Shown piece after piece: positions 36,296 to 45,040 of a stretch of 64,000 bases of DNA. How positions within the stretch are numbered: the first letter of the stretch is position 1; the number at the start of each line of letters is the position of its first letter. The position numbers and the translations under genes were made by a program. The stretch is from Labilibaculum sp. (GTDB taxonomy: Bacteria; Bacteroidota; Bacteroidia; Bacteroidales; Marinifilaceae): NCBI GenBank assembly GCA_016342745.1, contig JAEINT010000007.1:124001-188000 (forward strand), written 5' to 3'. The notes below the pieces were generated by a model. It made no database searches, was not told the origin of the DNA, and saw only the letters and a list, made by a program, of their open reading frames with translations.

Positions 36296-36487
36296 TTAGT
36301 CAATAATTCTTACATTAACTGCATTCATACCTTTTTTTCCTCTTTCTGAATCGTACTCAACTTTGTCGTTTTCACGAATTTCGTCTACTAGACCTGTTGA
36401 ATGTACAAAGATGTCTTCACTTGAATCGTTTGGCTTGATGAATCCAAAACCTTTAGATTCGTTAAAGAATTTTACTGTTCCTTCCAT
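36296..36487 (-). CDS. Cold shock protein, array copy 3
   Basis: A 63-residue CspA-type protein. It differs from copies 1-2 at KPNDSSE (Asn for Ala) and by VDEIREN in place of IDEIREN, and ends RIID. RNP1 and RNP2 are intact. It uses a start context with GGTAAT just upstream, like copy 4, which suggests copies 3 and 4 form one sub-pair. Confidence 0.96.
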   Translation of the reverse strand: MEGTVKFFNESKGFGFIKPNDSSEDIFVHSTGLVDEIRENDKVEYDSERGKKGMNAVNVRIID

Positions 36488-36634
36488 GGTAATATTTTTT
36501 TAAAATAAATGTTTGTTTAAAGTCTTTAATATTTATAATTACAGTAACAATCTATTAATCTTTATTCCAGTAAAGGAATGAATAAAAAAGGCTGAAGCTG
36601 AAATCGGTTAAGACTTTACAACGAGACAAATGTA
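36488..36634 (-). promoter_or_regulatory. Promoter and structured leader of csp copy 3
   Basis: TACATTTG at 36627-36634 (minus strand) gives a leader of about 134 nt. The long-range helix pairs 36610-36618 with 36518-36526: nine Watson-Crick pairs, TAAAGTCTT with AAGACTTTA. The inner hairpin ATTCC/GGAAT lies at 36564-36579. Confidence 0.62.
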
Positions 36635-36839
36635 TGCAAAACAATCTTCCCTACCTAAGAAAAGTAACATTGTTTTGAAATTAGTTATTGGACTGTTGAT
36701 GAGTGTGTTGAATAGTACTTTGGAGCAGGTGCTAGGAAGATTGCCAGCAAGTTCGAATTTATAACATCTTATAAGTGTCGAAAATCCGATAAAAATCTTG
36801 ATTGATAGATTTTTATATAAAGAGTAATTATATAAATAC

Positions 36840-36868
36840 AAAAAAACCACCCTGTTGGGTGGTTTTTA
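36840..36868 (-). terminator. Terminator of csp copy 4
   Basis: CCACCC-TGTT-GGGTGG hairpin identical to that of copy 3, with flanking A-run forming the T-run on the minus strand. Confidence 0.82.
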
Positions 36869-36891
36869 AAATTGTATGAGCGTAATATGAA

Positions 36892-37083
36892 TTAGTCAAT
36901 AATTCTTACATTAACTGCATTCATACCTTTTTTTCCTCTTTCTGAATCGTACTCAACTCTATCGTTTTCACGAATTTCGTCTACTAGACCTGTTGAATGT
37001 ACAAAGATGTCTTCGCTTGAATCGTCTGGCTTGATGAATCCAAAACCTTTAGATTCGTTAAAGAATTTTACTGTTCCTTCCAT
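36892..37083 (-). CDS. Cold shock protein, array copy 4
   Basis: A 63-residue CspA-type protein, the 5'-most of the array. It carries KPDDSSE and NDRVEYD (Arg where the others have Lys). RNP1 KGFGFI and RNP2 IFVHST are intact. Copy 4 lies 596 bases upstream of copy 3 (start to start). The nearest gene upstream is the DUF4197 lipoprotein on the same strand. Confidence 0.96.
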   Translation of the reverse strand: MEGTVKFFNESKGFGFIKPDDSSEDIFVHSTGLVDEIRENDRVEYDSERGKKGMNAVNVRIID

Positions 37084-37257
37084 GGTAATTTTTTTTGAAA
37101 AATAATTATTTAATTGTTTAAAGGCTTTAATATTAAATAATTTTCAGTAACAATCTATTAATTTTTATTTCAAAAATGAAATGAATAGTAATGAATGATA
37201 TTGATATTAATTGCGGAGAATAAATCTCCATTAAAACTTTAAAACGTGACAAAGATA
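37084..37257 (-). promoter_or_regulatory. Promoter and structured leader of csp copy 4
   Basis: TATCTTTG at 37250-37257 (minus strand) gives a leader of about 160 nt. The long-range helix is kept by different bases (37230-37237 with 37124-37131, eight pairs including one G-U). The inner hairpin at 37167-37182 reads ATTTCA/TGAAAT: both sides changed relative to ATTCCA/TGGAAT in copy 2, a compensatory C-G to T-A swap. Confidence 0.62.
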
Positions 37258-37413
37258 AATAAAAGTTTTTTTCTTTCCTAACTTCGTGTAAAATGTTTTG
37301 AATTGTTGTATCGTATTTTTTATATGATTGAGCTTTCTATTTAGTATTCGTTTGGTTTTGCATGATGCCGTAATTGTTTCGAATGAAGGCAGTTGGATTG
37401 AGGTGTGTAAGTT

Positions 37414-38169
37414 TTATTTGTCCAATTCACCAAATACTCTTTTTAAAATGCTGCTAACTCTTTTTAATGGATCTTTTCTGATTAGCTTCTCTTCATCAGC
37501 AACTTTAAGGAAAAGTGCATCAAGAGCTTTATCAGTAACATATTCATCTAGCTTAGTATTCACAGGTTGTAAATTGGCTATTTTTCCAGCAAAACTATCT
37601 GCTACTTTATTATAGTTACCTGTGAGCATACTCCAAGATTCATTAGTCGATATGTTTGCTATCAATTTTTTATCAAGCGATGAGCTTACTTTAGGTAAAA
37701 ATAAATCTTTTAGTTTTGTTGAGGTTTTACCTTTAAGGTAATTGGTTGCCGCATTGTCTCCACCTTTTAGGATCCCAAAAGCATCAGCGATTGTCATTTC
37801 ACTAATCGCAGAAACAAAAATTGGGCTTGCTTCTTTTACCGCATCTTCTGCAGCACGATTTAATCGAATCTCTACTTTGTCAACAAGATCTTTACCCCCA
37901 GGAATTAAGCTAATGTTTTTGGTGATGGCTTGTGCTTCAGGGGGTAGAAGTATTTTAACCAACTCATCTTTATAGAATCCATCTTTAATCGATAGAATAT
38001 TCGAAGCGTTGAGACTTCCAACCTTTAAAGCTTCTTTCAATCCATACGATACTTCTGAACTGCTTAGAGGTTTTTCTTGGGTAATAGCATATTGGTCTAT
38101 AAAAGGCTGCAATTCTGCGCAAGAGACAAAAATGAAACCTATTAGTAAGAGGTATATTTTCTTTTTCAT
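37414..38169 (-). CDS. DUF4197 domain lipoprotein
   Basis: A 251-residue exported protein with lipobox IFVSC (Cys about residue 17). It is recognisable as DUF4197 from LSSSEVSYGLKEALKVGSLNA near the N-terminus, FVSAISEMTIADAFGILKG in the middle and the all-helical character. The function of the family is unknown. Probably periplasmic and membrane-anchored. It lies upstream of the csp array on the same strand, without a clear terminator between them, but the csp genes have their own promoters. Confidence 0.87.
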   Translation of the reverse strand: MKKKIYLLLIGFIFVSCAELQPFIDQYAITQEKPLSSSEVSYGLKEALKVGSLNASNILSIKDGFYKDELVKILLPPEAQAITKNISLIPGGKDLVDKVEIRLNRAAEDAVKEASPIFVSAISEMTIADAFGILKGGDNAATNYLKGKTSTKLKDLFLPKVSSSLDKKLIANISTNESWSMLTGNYNKVADSFAGKIANLQPVNTKLDEYVTDKALDALFLKVADEEKLIRKDPLKRVSSILKRVFGELDK

Positions 38170-38237
38170 ACAGTTGTTATTTTATCATGTGATTAACAAA
38201 AGTAAAAAGATAAGGAAAATAACGGTCTTTAAATATG

Positions 38238-38270
38238 AAAAATCCTGCAAGAAGGCATGCAGGATTTTTT
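38238..38270 (-). terminator. Terminator upstream of DUF4197 gene
   Basis: Stem AATCCTGC / GCAGGATT with A-run and T-run on opposite sides. It ends transcription of the 38290-39177 gene on the minus strand. Confidence 0.78.
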
Positions 38271-38289
38271 GTGATCGAAATTGAATGTT

Positions 38290-39177
38290 TTATTTTGTTA
38301 TTGATTCCATAAACTCTTCTACATTGCCAGGAGTACTCATTATTTTCATAAAGGTTCCCATTGTTAGCTCTGGCCAATATAAAGCAAAACGATATTTTCC
38401 ATGTAACATACTTGCTTCTTTTCCTTGTAAAATTATTTCGTAAGGCATGGCTGCAATGTGATCTTCACCAATAATAGGAAGAAATTCTTTTTCTCCATCT
38501 TCGGAGTCTAATAAACCAATTCCAAAAACAGCTATTTTTTGACCTTCAAATAATTGCTCGTAAATTAATTTGGTTTTTCCTTTTTCATCTTTTAGATTTT
38601 TTCGAATTGTTGCTAATCCTTCCTCAAATGTGTTAAACTGGTTTAGTTCTACAGGATCATTAAAATAAGGCATCATTATTTTGTAATGATATTTTTTGAT
38701 GGCATTCGCACTTAATTCTCCACCGAAAGGAGTGAAGTCTTTACCAATTTCCAGTAATGATTTTTTTAGGTCATCCGAAATTTTTGCATAAGCTTCTTTT
38801 TGAGAATCATAATTCGATAAGTAGGCGCAGAACATATAATCTGGATTAATCATGCTAATGGTTACTTCATTGCCTTTTTTTACCATTCCAATTTTAAGAA
38901 CACTTGCAAGAGCTCCTCTGTCTTCTGATTCTAAACACAATTTCCTTAAATCAGGTCGAGTAAGGCAAACAACGTAAAGATCCTTATTTTTTTCAGGATG
39001 ATATTCGCCAATGATATTAAAATGTTGACCGACTAAGCCTTCTTTAACTGTATTAATAAGATCGGTGATTTCAGAATTTGATGTTCCAACCTTAAAGAAT
39101 GGTGATAGATTTTTATTCTGAGCATTGCTATTCTGAAGCCATGCAAAACAAATTATTAATAGAATTAATTTTTTCAT
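38290..39177 (-). CDS. Hypothetical secreted protein
   Basis: A 295-residue protein with a signal peptide (MKKLILLIICFAWLQNSNAQ). The mature part begins NKNLSPFFKVGTSNSEITDL and has repeated alternation of hydrophobic strands and helices. The segments NTVKEGLVGQHFNIIGEY and DHIAAMPYEIIL are faintly reminiscent of DUF302 proteins, but this is not a firm match. No catalytic motif is apparent. Monocistronic. Confidence 0.65.
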   Translation of the reverse strand: MKKLILLIICFAWLQNSNAQNKNLSPFFKVGTSNSEITDLINTVKEGLVGQHFNIIGEYHPEKNKDLYVVCLTRPDLRKLCLESEDRGALASVLKIGMVKKGNEVTISMINPDYMFCAYLSNYDSQKEAYAKISDDLKKSLLEIGKDFTPFGGELSANAIKKYHYKIMMPYFNDPVELNQFNTFEEGLATIRKNLKDEKGKTKLIYEQLFEGQKIAVFGIGLLDSEDGEKEFLPIIGEDHIAAMPYEIILQGKEASMLHGKYRFALYWPELTMGTFMKIMSTPGNVEEFMESITK

Positions 39178-39443
39178 AGTAATATAAGTTAGTAGTTATT
39201 AAGATGTATACAACCTACAATATATAAATATGAAAACATGTAGAATATGTTATGCGATATGATTTTTTTGTACGTGATTTATTTTGTTTACTATAGGTGC
39301 TTCTAGCACTAGGAGAGTCTTGGTTTTGCAAGTTATTTTAAATGAATGTAAATTGATTGAGCATTAATTTTGCTGCTTGCAAACTTTTAATGAATTTAGC
39401 TGTTTTTAATAAAAACACTTCGCTTAATTCAGATAAGAAATAT

Positions 39444-40127
39444 ATGAAATGGTTAATGTTGTTAATTAGTTGGGCTGGGGAGGAGAAAAAGCGAGCTTCT
39501 AAGGATAGAGAATCTGCTCATGAATTGGGAAATTGGATTTCACATCTTTTAGGTCTTGTTTTTGGTATTCCTGCAGGTGTATGGTTGTTGAGTATTGCAT
39601 GGGAAACACAAAGTATGAGTGGTATAATTGCATGTCTCTTATTTGTGTTGGCTTTTAATTTGCTCTACTTCTCATCCAGTTTGTATCATTATATGTATGG
39701 GAAACCAAATCGCTTGTTGTATCGAAAGCTAGATCATATTAGTATTTTCTTTATGATTGCAGGTACTTACACACCTTTTTTGGTGATTTATCTTACCAAT
39801 TCAGTTGGTGAATTATATTTGATTATTCTTTGGGCTTTGGTTGTCGTTGGTATTGTTTATAAAATATTTTTAATGGGAAAATTCCGTTGGATCTCCTTGA
39901 TGCTATACTTGTCAATGGCATGGGTCTTAATATTTAATTTTCCTGCTTTTAGTTCTGCTTTACCTGCCTTGTGCTTAAAATGGATAATAATAGGAGGCGT
40001 CTTTTATATGCTTGGTGTGATTTTTTACGTTTGGAAAAAGATTCCATTCAATCATTTGATATGGCATTTGTTTGTTTGCGGAGGAAGTCTATCGCATTTT
40101 ATTGCAGTTTATTACTGTATTTTATAA
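39444..40127 (+). CDS. Hemolysin III / TrhA family membrane protein (PAQR-like)
   Basis: A seven-helix inner-membrane protein of about 227 residues. The frame is open from TTG 39357; I chose ATG 39444 (MKWLMLLISWAGEE) because it gives the usual family length. ATG 39390 is also possible. Family marks: ESAHELGNWISHLLGLVFG in the first helix, YFSSSLYHYMYG and KLDHISIFFMIAGTYTPF in the middle, and LSHFIAVYYCIL at the C-terminus. The conserved Ser/His/Asp positions fit the PAQR metal site. In bacteria the homologue TrhA has been linked to membrane energetics and fatty-acid homeostasis; true haemolysin activity is doubtful. Confidence 0.88.
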   Translation: MKWLMLLISWAGEEKKRASKDRESAHELGNWISHLLGLVFGIPAGVWLLSIAWETQSMSGIIACLLFVLAFNLLYFSSSLYHYMYGKPNRLLYRKLDHISIFFMIAGTYTPFLVIYLTNSVGELYLIILWALVVVGIVYKIFLMGKFRWISLMLYLSMAWVLIFNFPAFSSALPALCLKWIIIGGVFYMLGVIFYVWKKIPFNHLIWHLFVCGGSLSHFIAVYYCIL

Positions 40128-40227
40128 AGAGGCCGCCTCAACTATGGGCTTTAGATTCTTTGTCTCTTATTTCTATTATTCATTTGTGGAAACTAGGAGA
40201 CAGCCTCTTGATATAATTTTGTTAAAA

Positions 40228-40554
40228 TTAGCAGATTCTACAATTTTCAACGTACCAAGAAACAGAATGTTCTTGCTTTTCAACGAGTTCTTGTATGATT
40301 TTCTTGTTGTCCCAAACAGCACAGCAAGAAGTGGTTTGATTCAAAGCTTTAATAAGTTTTGACCACTTTTCCATAATCTCCATGCTTAGTAAGCTTTCGT
40401 ATTCTTTAAATATTTCAATAGCATTAGAGCCACAAAAATGTAATTTACCTTCTAGGTGTTCAAGGTTTTCATTTTTTGTGAAGATGTGATCGCCTACCTT
40501 AAAATATTCGTTTTCTTTTAGTTGCAGGGTTAATTTCAAGTCAATTGTAGTCAT
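40228..40554 (-). CDS. Hypothetical small protein
   Basis: A 108-residue soluble protein with no signal peptide. It contains five Cys, including a CC pair (TTSCCAVWDN) and a C-terminal NCRIC. I do not recognise it. Its ATG (MTTIDLKLTLQLKEN) and even codon use support it as a real gene. It ends about 100 bases from the convergent TrhA-like gene. Confidence 0.55.
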   Translation of the reverse strand: MTTIDLKLTLQLKENEYFKVGDHIFTKNENLEHLEGKLHFCGSNAIEIFKEYESLLSMEIMEKWSKLIKALNQTTSCCAVWDNKKIIQELVEKQEHSVSWYVENCRIC

Positions 40555-40728
40555 AGTTTCACAGATTAGATAAGGGTTAGTTTATGCTTCTTTTTTTCTT
40601 TATTGTAATTGTGCTATTCTTGATCTACTTTGCTTTTAATCTGATGTTTCTGTTGTTGAAGTTAATTTACGTCTTTTTGAATTATTGAAAAAATAAAATT
40701 TCAATATCGATTAAATTCTTTATTGAAA

Positions 40729-40758
40729 CAAAAAAAGCTTCCCGAGGGAAGCTTTTTA
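40729..40758 (-). terminator. Terminator of tnaA
   Basis: AAAAAGCTTCCC / GGGAAGCTTTTT palindrome with a GA centre, 28 bases beyond the tnaA stop on the minus strand. Confidence 0.85.
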
Positions 40759-40784
40759 AATTTATTATAAGTTGGTGGGATTGC

Positions 40785-42161
40785 TTATATTTTATCCAAT
40801 TGAACAGTGAAATGACGCATGATTGGAGCTTCATCAACAATTCTTAAACCGTGCTTAATACTTTTTCTTCTGTCGAAAACATTTTTTAAAGCTACAGCAA
40901 TTACATCCATATGATTGTTAGAATATACTCTTCTAGGTATTGCCAGGCGAAGTAATTCTAATTCAGGGTATCTATTTTCTCTAGTTTCTGGATCTCTATC
41001 AGCAAGAATAGCACCTATTTCAACACCACGAATACCAGCTTCTAAGTACAATTCACATCCTAATGTTTGAGCTTGAAATTCTTCTTTTGGTAGATGATCT
41101 AAAATTTTCTTTGCATCAACGAAAATGGCGTGACCACCAATTGGTTTTTGAAAAGGAATTCCAAATTTATCCAATTTACCACCTAAGTATTCAACTTGCT
41201 TAATACGTGTTTCAAGATACTCAAATTCAGTTCCTTCATCCAGACCTTGTGCTAAAGCGTTCATATCTCTACCAGACATGCCACCATAGGTTACATATCC
41301 TTCGAACATGATGTTATAAGTAGAAGCCTGTTTCCATAATTCTGGATCTCTCATTGCGATGAAGCCTCCCATGTTTACAATGGCATCCTTTTTGGAACTC
41401 ATGGTTGCCATATCAGCATAAGAATACATTTCGGTAACAATTTCCTTAATTGTTTTGTCTTGGTATCCTTCTTCTCGCATCTTAATAAAGTATGCATTTT
41501 CTGCAAATCGAGCAGAATCATAGCAAACAGGGATCTCATATTTGTCAGCAAGTTTTCTAACGGCTTTCATGTTTGCCATAGAAACAGGTTGTCCTCCAGA
41601 AGTGTTACAAGTAACGGTAACAATAATCATTGGAACTTGCTCTTTTGGGTAAGTAGAAAGAACAGATTCTAATTTGAATAAATCGAGGTTTCCTTTGAAA
41701 GGATGGTCTATTTGAGTGTCAAAGGCTTCATCAATAGTACAATCAATTGCTTTTGCCTTTCTAAATTCAATATGTCCTTTTGTTGTGTCAAAATGGGAAT
41801 TTCCAGGCACAACATGCCCATCTTTTACCAGTACTGAAAAAAGTACGTTTTCAGCAGCTCTTCCTTGGTGAGTAGGTAAAAAATGATCGAAACCTAATAT
41901 GTTTTTTAAAGCATTTTTCATGTTGTAGTAAGAACGAGCTCCTGCATAACTTTCATCTCCTAACATCATTGCAGCCCATTGTTTGTCGCTCATTGCTCCA
42001 GTACCCGAATCGGTAAGTAAGTCGATAAAGACTTGATCACTTTTTAGGTTGAAAAGATTGTAATTTGCTTCTTTTAACCATTGTTCTCTTTCTTCACGAG
42101 TACTTCTTTTAATGGTTTCAACCATCTTTGTTTTAAACGATTCTGCGAAAGGTAATTCCAT
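40785..42161 (-). CDS. tnaA: Tryptophanase (tryptophan indole-lyase)
   Basis: PLP enzyme that splits tryptophan to indole, pyruvate and ammonia; 458 residues. The PLP Lys is in TMSSKKDAIVNMGGF. Tyrosine phenol-lyase is the close relative, but three marks favour tryptophanase: GVEIG near residue 385 (tyrosine phenol-lyases have an Arg at the Ile position), RHFTVQLDKI at the C-terminus (His where phenol-lyases have Phe), and DSARFAENAYF. It would make indole, a signalling molecule. No permease gene (tnaB) is adjacent. A long 5' region with palindromes precedes it. Confidence 0.92.
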   Translation of the reverse strand: MELPFAESFKTKMVETIKRSTREEREQWLKEANYNLFNLKSDQVFIDLLTDSGTGAMSDKQWAAMMLGDESYAGARSYYNMKNALKNILGFDHFLPTHQGRAAENVLFSVLVKDGHVVPGNSHFDTTKGHIEFRKAKAIDCTIDEAFDTQIDHPFKGNLDLFKLESVLSTYPKEQVPMIIVTVTCNTSGGQPVSMANMKAVRKLADKYEIPVCYDSARFAENAYFIKMREEGYQDKTIKEIVTEMYSYADMATMSSKKDAIVNMGGFIAMRDPELWKQASTYNIMFEGYVTYGGMSGRDMNALAQGLDEGTEFEYLETRIKQVEYLGGKLDKFGIPFQKPIGGHAIFVDAKKILDHLPKEEFQAQTLGCELYLEAGIRGVEIGAILADRDPETRENRYPELELLRLAIPRRVYSNNHMDVIAVALKNVFDRRKSIKHGLRIVDEAPIMRHFTVQLDKI

Positions 42162-42744
42162 AATATTTTCTTATGTGTTGTTTATAGTTTGATACTAAAA
42201 TATAGTGTAGCTTTTTGTGATCCTTAAATTAATAGGGTTCAATAATATGTCCAGTCTGTAATACTAGAATCTAAATTTGTGTGTTTTAGGTATACATGTA
42301 TACGAATAATTTAACCAGATGGATTCCTCCCAGTTAATTATTTATTCGATAAGCATACGATAGGAAATAATAAGGTGTACAATACCTAAACGAGTCTAGA
42401 AGTGATACTCGTCTCTATTCTTAATGTTGAGGTAAACTTTATGTGTCAGTTTTGGAAGTTGATATTTTATTTCCATAGTTTCTGATTTTCAACATTGTAA
42501 AAATAGAATAAATATTTTTGATTCAAAAGCAGAATAAAGAATTTGTGCAAACGTTTGATATTTAAATTGGGAAATTTTTGTATTGTATTCTGTTGGAATT
42601 TATCGATTTGAAGGTGAATATACTTTTTATAAAGAAATAATTTCAACAAATTTGCATAAGCCATATTTGAGTGGTGAATTTTTAGATAATTAAGATACCC
42701 ATTAGCCCATTTAACTTATTAAAAGACGTTAAGATCATTGCCCT
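42162..42744. promoter_or_regulatory. Long divergent region between tnaA and DUF3078 gene
   Basis: 580 bases without a believable gene. Seen: a perfect 14-base palindrome GTATACATGTATAC (42291-42304), an imperfect hairpin around GTTAAATTATT/AATAATTAAC (42303-42344), and a GAGT/ACTC hairpin near 42394-42410. These may be regulator sites or a leader for tnaA. I found no clear tnaC-like peptide (no short frame with a Trp near the end that I could place with confidence). Confidence 0.35.
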
Positions 42745-44376
42745 ATGATTCGATTTTTGTGCGTGTTATTGCTACTTACTCAGTCCATTTTATCATTTTC
42801 TCAGGAAAAGATAAAAAAGGATTCTTTAATTCTTGGTTCTGTTCGACTAAAGGATTCAAATTATCGTATAAAACAGAATAAAGCAGATTCAGTAAAATAT
42901 TTTACAACCGATACGGTTTTGAATAATGTTCCTGATCCATTACAGCATTTAGATAATGTTGGCTTTCGTTTTATTGTTAGGGAATTAGGAATGAATTATT
43001 CGCAAAAGAAACACCAAACTGATTCTGTTCAGGATGCTGTGAACTCACTCTTACATTACGTCAAGAATGATAGTATTCGGAATATGGTATATTATCTTAA
43101 AGAGTATATCGAAACCAGAAAAACAGAAGAAGCATTACGAAAGCTTAAGAAGCAGATTGAGTTAGAGAAAATTTTAAGTTATCAACCTGACTTGCCTAAA
43201 ATTGAAGAATTGGAGAATGATAATGCTTGGAAATATCACGCATTAGAAGAATTGTACACCTATGTAGAGAAAGATCCTGTTCATCAGTGGATAAGAGAGA
43301 TTAGTAGAGATTCAGTTTTATTAGGAGTAAAGAATTACTTAAATGATTCTATGCAATTCTGGATAAATAATGGCAAACAGGATTTTAAACGCTTTTGGCT
43401 GAAGAAGAATAGGAGAGACTCAATTGGTATATGGGTTCAAAATACAAAGGATAGGTCTGTTCGAATTTTAGTAGATGATGATGTATATCAGGAATCTGTT
43501 CAGAAGTCAAAAGTGCGAGGATCAAGTGGGAAGATTAAAAGAGAACTACCTTCCGATCAATATAAGCTAGCGACCTTAGGAAAGTATAAAAGATATTCAC
43601 AGAAATGGAAATTAGGAGCAACGATTGGCATTTCTTTTAATCAGGGGCATGTGAGTGATAGTTGGTCTGGAGGTGGAGAGAGTTCGATTGCAGCAATATC
43701 GACTATTAATGCCTTTGCAAATTACAAGAAAGGAAATCATACTTGGGATAATAGCTTAAAAATTAAGTATGGTCTTTTGAAATCAGGAGATAATGGGTTT
43801 CGGAAAAATGATGACCGTATAGAATTAAATACTAAGTATGGCCAAAAAGCGGTGAAGAAATGGTATTATTCAGCCCAATTTAATTTGAAAACGCAAATGA
43901 TGAAAGGGTATACATACCCTAAAACCGGTTCGCGAATATTAAAATCAAACTTTTTTGCGCCAGCTTATATCATTGCTTCCATTGGTATGGATTACAAACC
44001 AAATAAAAATTTCTCCTTATTGTTATCTCCTTTATCGGCGAAGTATACCATTGTGCGCGATACTGCAAATATTAATCAGACCGCTTTTGGTGTTGATGCT
44101 GATAAGAAAGTGAAGAAAGAGGTCGGTTCCTATGTGAATTTGACTCATAAAATGACTTTTTGGGATGGTATGCAATTGCAAAATAAACTTACCCTCTACT
44201 CGAATTATACTGAAGAAGCTAAAAATATAGATATTGATTGGGAACTAATTCTTACTATGCCGATAAATCAATACCTATCAACTAAGTTCTCAACTCATTT
44301 AATATCAGATGACGATACGGGATCGAAGATTCAGTTTAAGGAAAATTTGTCGGTAGGTGTTAGCTATCGCTTTTAA
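42745..44376 (+). CDS. DUF3078 outer membrane beta-barrel protein
   Basis: A 543-residue exported protein with a signal peptide (MIRFLCVLLLLTQSILSFSQ). The N-terminal 230 residues are helical and charged. The C-terminal half (about 285-543) is the DUF3078 beta barrel: WKLGATIGISFNQGHVSDSW, then DNSLKIKYGLLKSGDNG, ending LSVGVSYRF with a terminal Phe as expected for outer-membrane assembly. It is conserved in Bacteroidota; the function is unknown. Confidence 0.87.
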   Translation: MIRFLCVLLLLTQSILSFSQEKIKKDSLILGSVRLKDSNYRIKQNKADSVKYFTTDTVLNNVPDPLQHLDNVGFRFIVRELGMNYSQKKHQTDSVQDAVNSLLHYVKNDSIRNMVYYLKEYIETRKTEEALRKLKKQIELEKILSYQPDLPKIEELENDNAWKYHALEELYTYVEKDPVHQWIREISRDSVLLGVKNYLNDSMQFWINNGKQDFKRFWLKKNRRDSIGIWVQNTKDRSVRILVDDDVYQESVQKSKVRGSSGKIKRELPSDQYKLATLGKYKRYSQKWKLGATIGISFNQGHVSDSWSGGGESSIAAISTINAFANYKKGNHTWDNSLKIKYGLLKSGDNGFRKNDDRIELNTKYGQKAVKKWYYSAQFNLKTQMMKGYTYPKTGSRILKSNFFAPAYIIASIGMDYKPNKNFSLLLSPLSAKYTIVRDTANINQTAFGVDADKKVKKEVGSYVNLTHKMTFWDGMQLQNKLTLYSNYTEEAKNIDIDWELILTMPINQYLSTKFSTHLISDDDTGSKIQFKENLSVGVSYRF

Positions 44377-44475
44377 AAGAAAATACATATGTGATAGTGC
44401 TGAAAAGATGTTTTTAAACCTTTTGGCTTTGTCTAAAAAATGCTATTTTGTTAGACTAAATTTAAAGCATAATCT

Positions 44476-44943
44476 ATGAGTCTAATTTACAAAGTATCGG
44501 GTGTGGGAACCATTGAAATTGACACCTTAGTTGTTGATTCTAACGGAACATTAACTGTAAAAGGGGAGATTGTTCCAGGTGTAATGGAAAGAATTCATCA
44601 ATTGCAATCATTGGGAGTGAATGTGGTCATGATTTCTTCAGATCAGAGAGGGAATGCTCGTGAATTAGCAGATTCAACAGGTATTACCTATTATGAAGCT
44701 CGTAATTCGAGAGAAAAAGAAGATATCTTACTTTCCTTAGGAAGCAGAAATGTTGCTGCCATTGGAAATGCACGTATTGATATAGGCTTGTTTGTACAAG
44801 CGGTTGTTTCTGTTGCTACCTTGCAAGCAGAAGGTATTCATAAAGATATTGTTGATCACGTAGATGTGATTGTTCCTTCAATTAATAATGCATTGGACTT
44901 CTTCCTTGATGAAGACACTTTCATTGCAACCATGAAACGTTAA
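44476..44943 (+). CDS. HAD-superfamily protein of the soluble P-type-ATPase kind
   Basis: A 155-residue stand-alone HAD fold. Motif I reads VVDSNGTLTVKGEIVPGV, with the nucleophile Asp kept but Asn at the +2 position. Motif II is VVMISSDQRGNARELA. The last motif is AAIGNARIDIGLFVQA, with Asn where most HAD enzymes have Asp. The C-terminus VPSINNALDFFLDEDTFIAT matches the small-domain tail of this group (COG4087-type, related to the phosphorylation domain of P-type ATPases). The substrate is unknown. Own terminator follows. Confidence 0.78.
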   Translation: MSLIYKVSGVGTIEIDTLVVDSNGTLTVKGEIVPGVMERIHQLQSLGVNVVMISSDQRGNARELADSTGITYYEARNSREKEDILLSLGSRNVAAIGNARIDIGLFVQAVVSVATLQAEGIHKDIVDHVDVIVPSINNALDFFLDEDTFIATMKR

Positions 44944-44964
44944 TTGATTCAAATATGATATTTA

Positions 44965-44992
44965 AAATCTCCTTTATTGGAGATTTTTTTTG
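44965..44992 (+). terminator. Terminator after HAD gene
   Basis: AATCTCC / GGAGATT stem with TTTATT loop and eight T. Confidence 0.83.
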
Positions 44993-45040
44993 TATTCTTG
45001 TGAAGTGAAAAAACTTTATTAGCTTCATTAAAAATATTCC

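Noticed and set aside
35077-37083. Possible CRISPR-like or satellite array
   Set aside because: The repeats are about 600 bases long and consist of complete genes with leaders and terminators, so it is a gene array.
40785-42161. Tyrosine phenol-lyase as the product
   Set aside because: Ile in GVEIG and His in RHFTV match tryptophanase; phenol-lyases have Arg and Phe at these places.
42467-42664. Minus-strand frame of 65 codons before the DUF3078 gene
   Set aside because: Composition-driven Lys/Phe/Leu-rich frame in A+T-rich DNA, without a start context or recognisable features.
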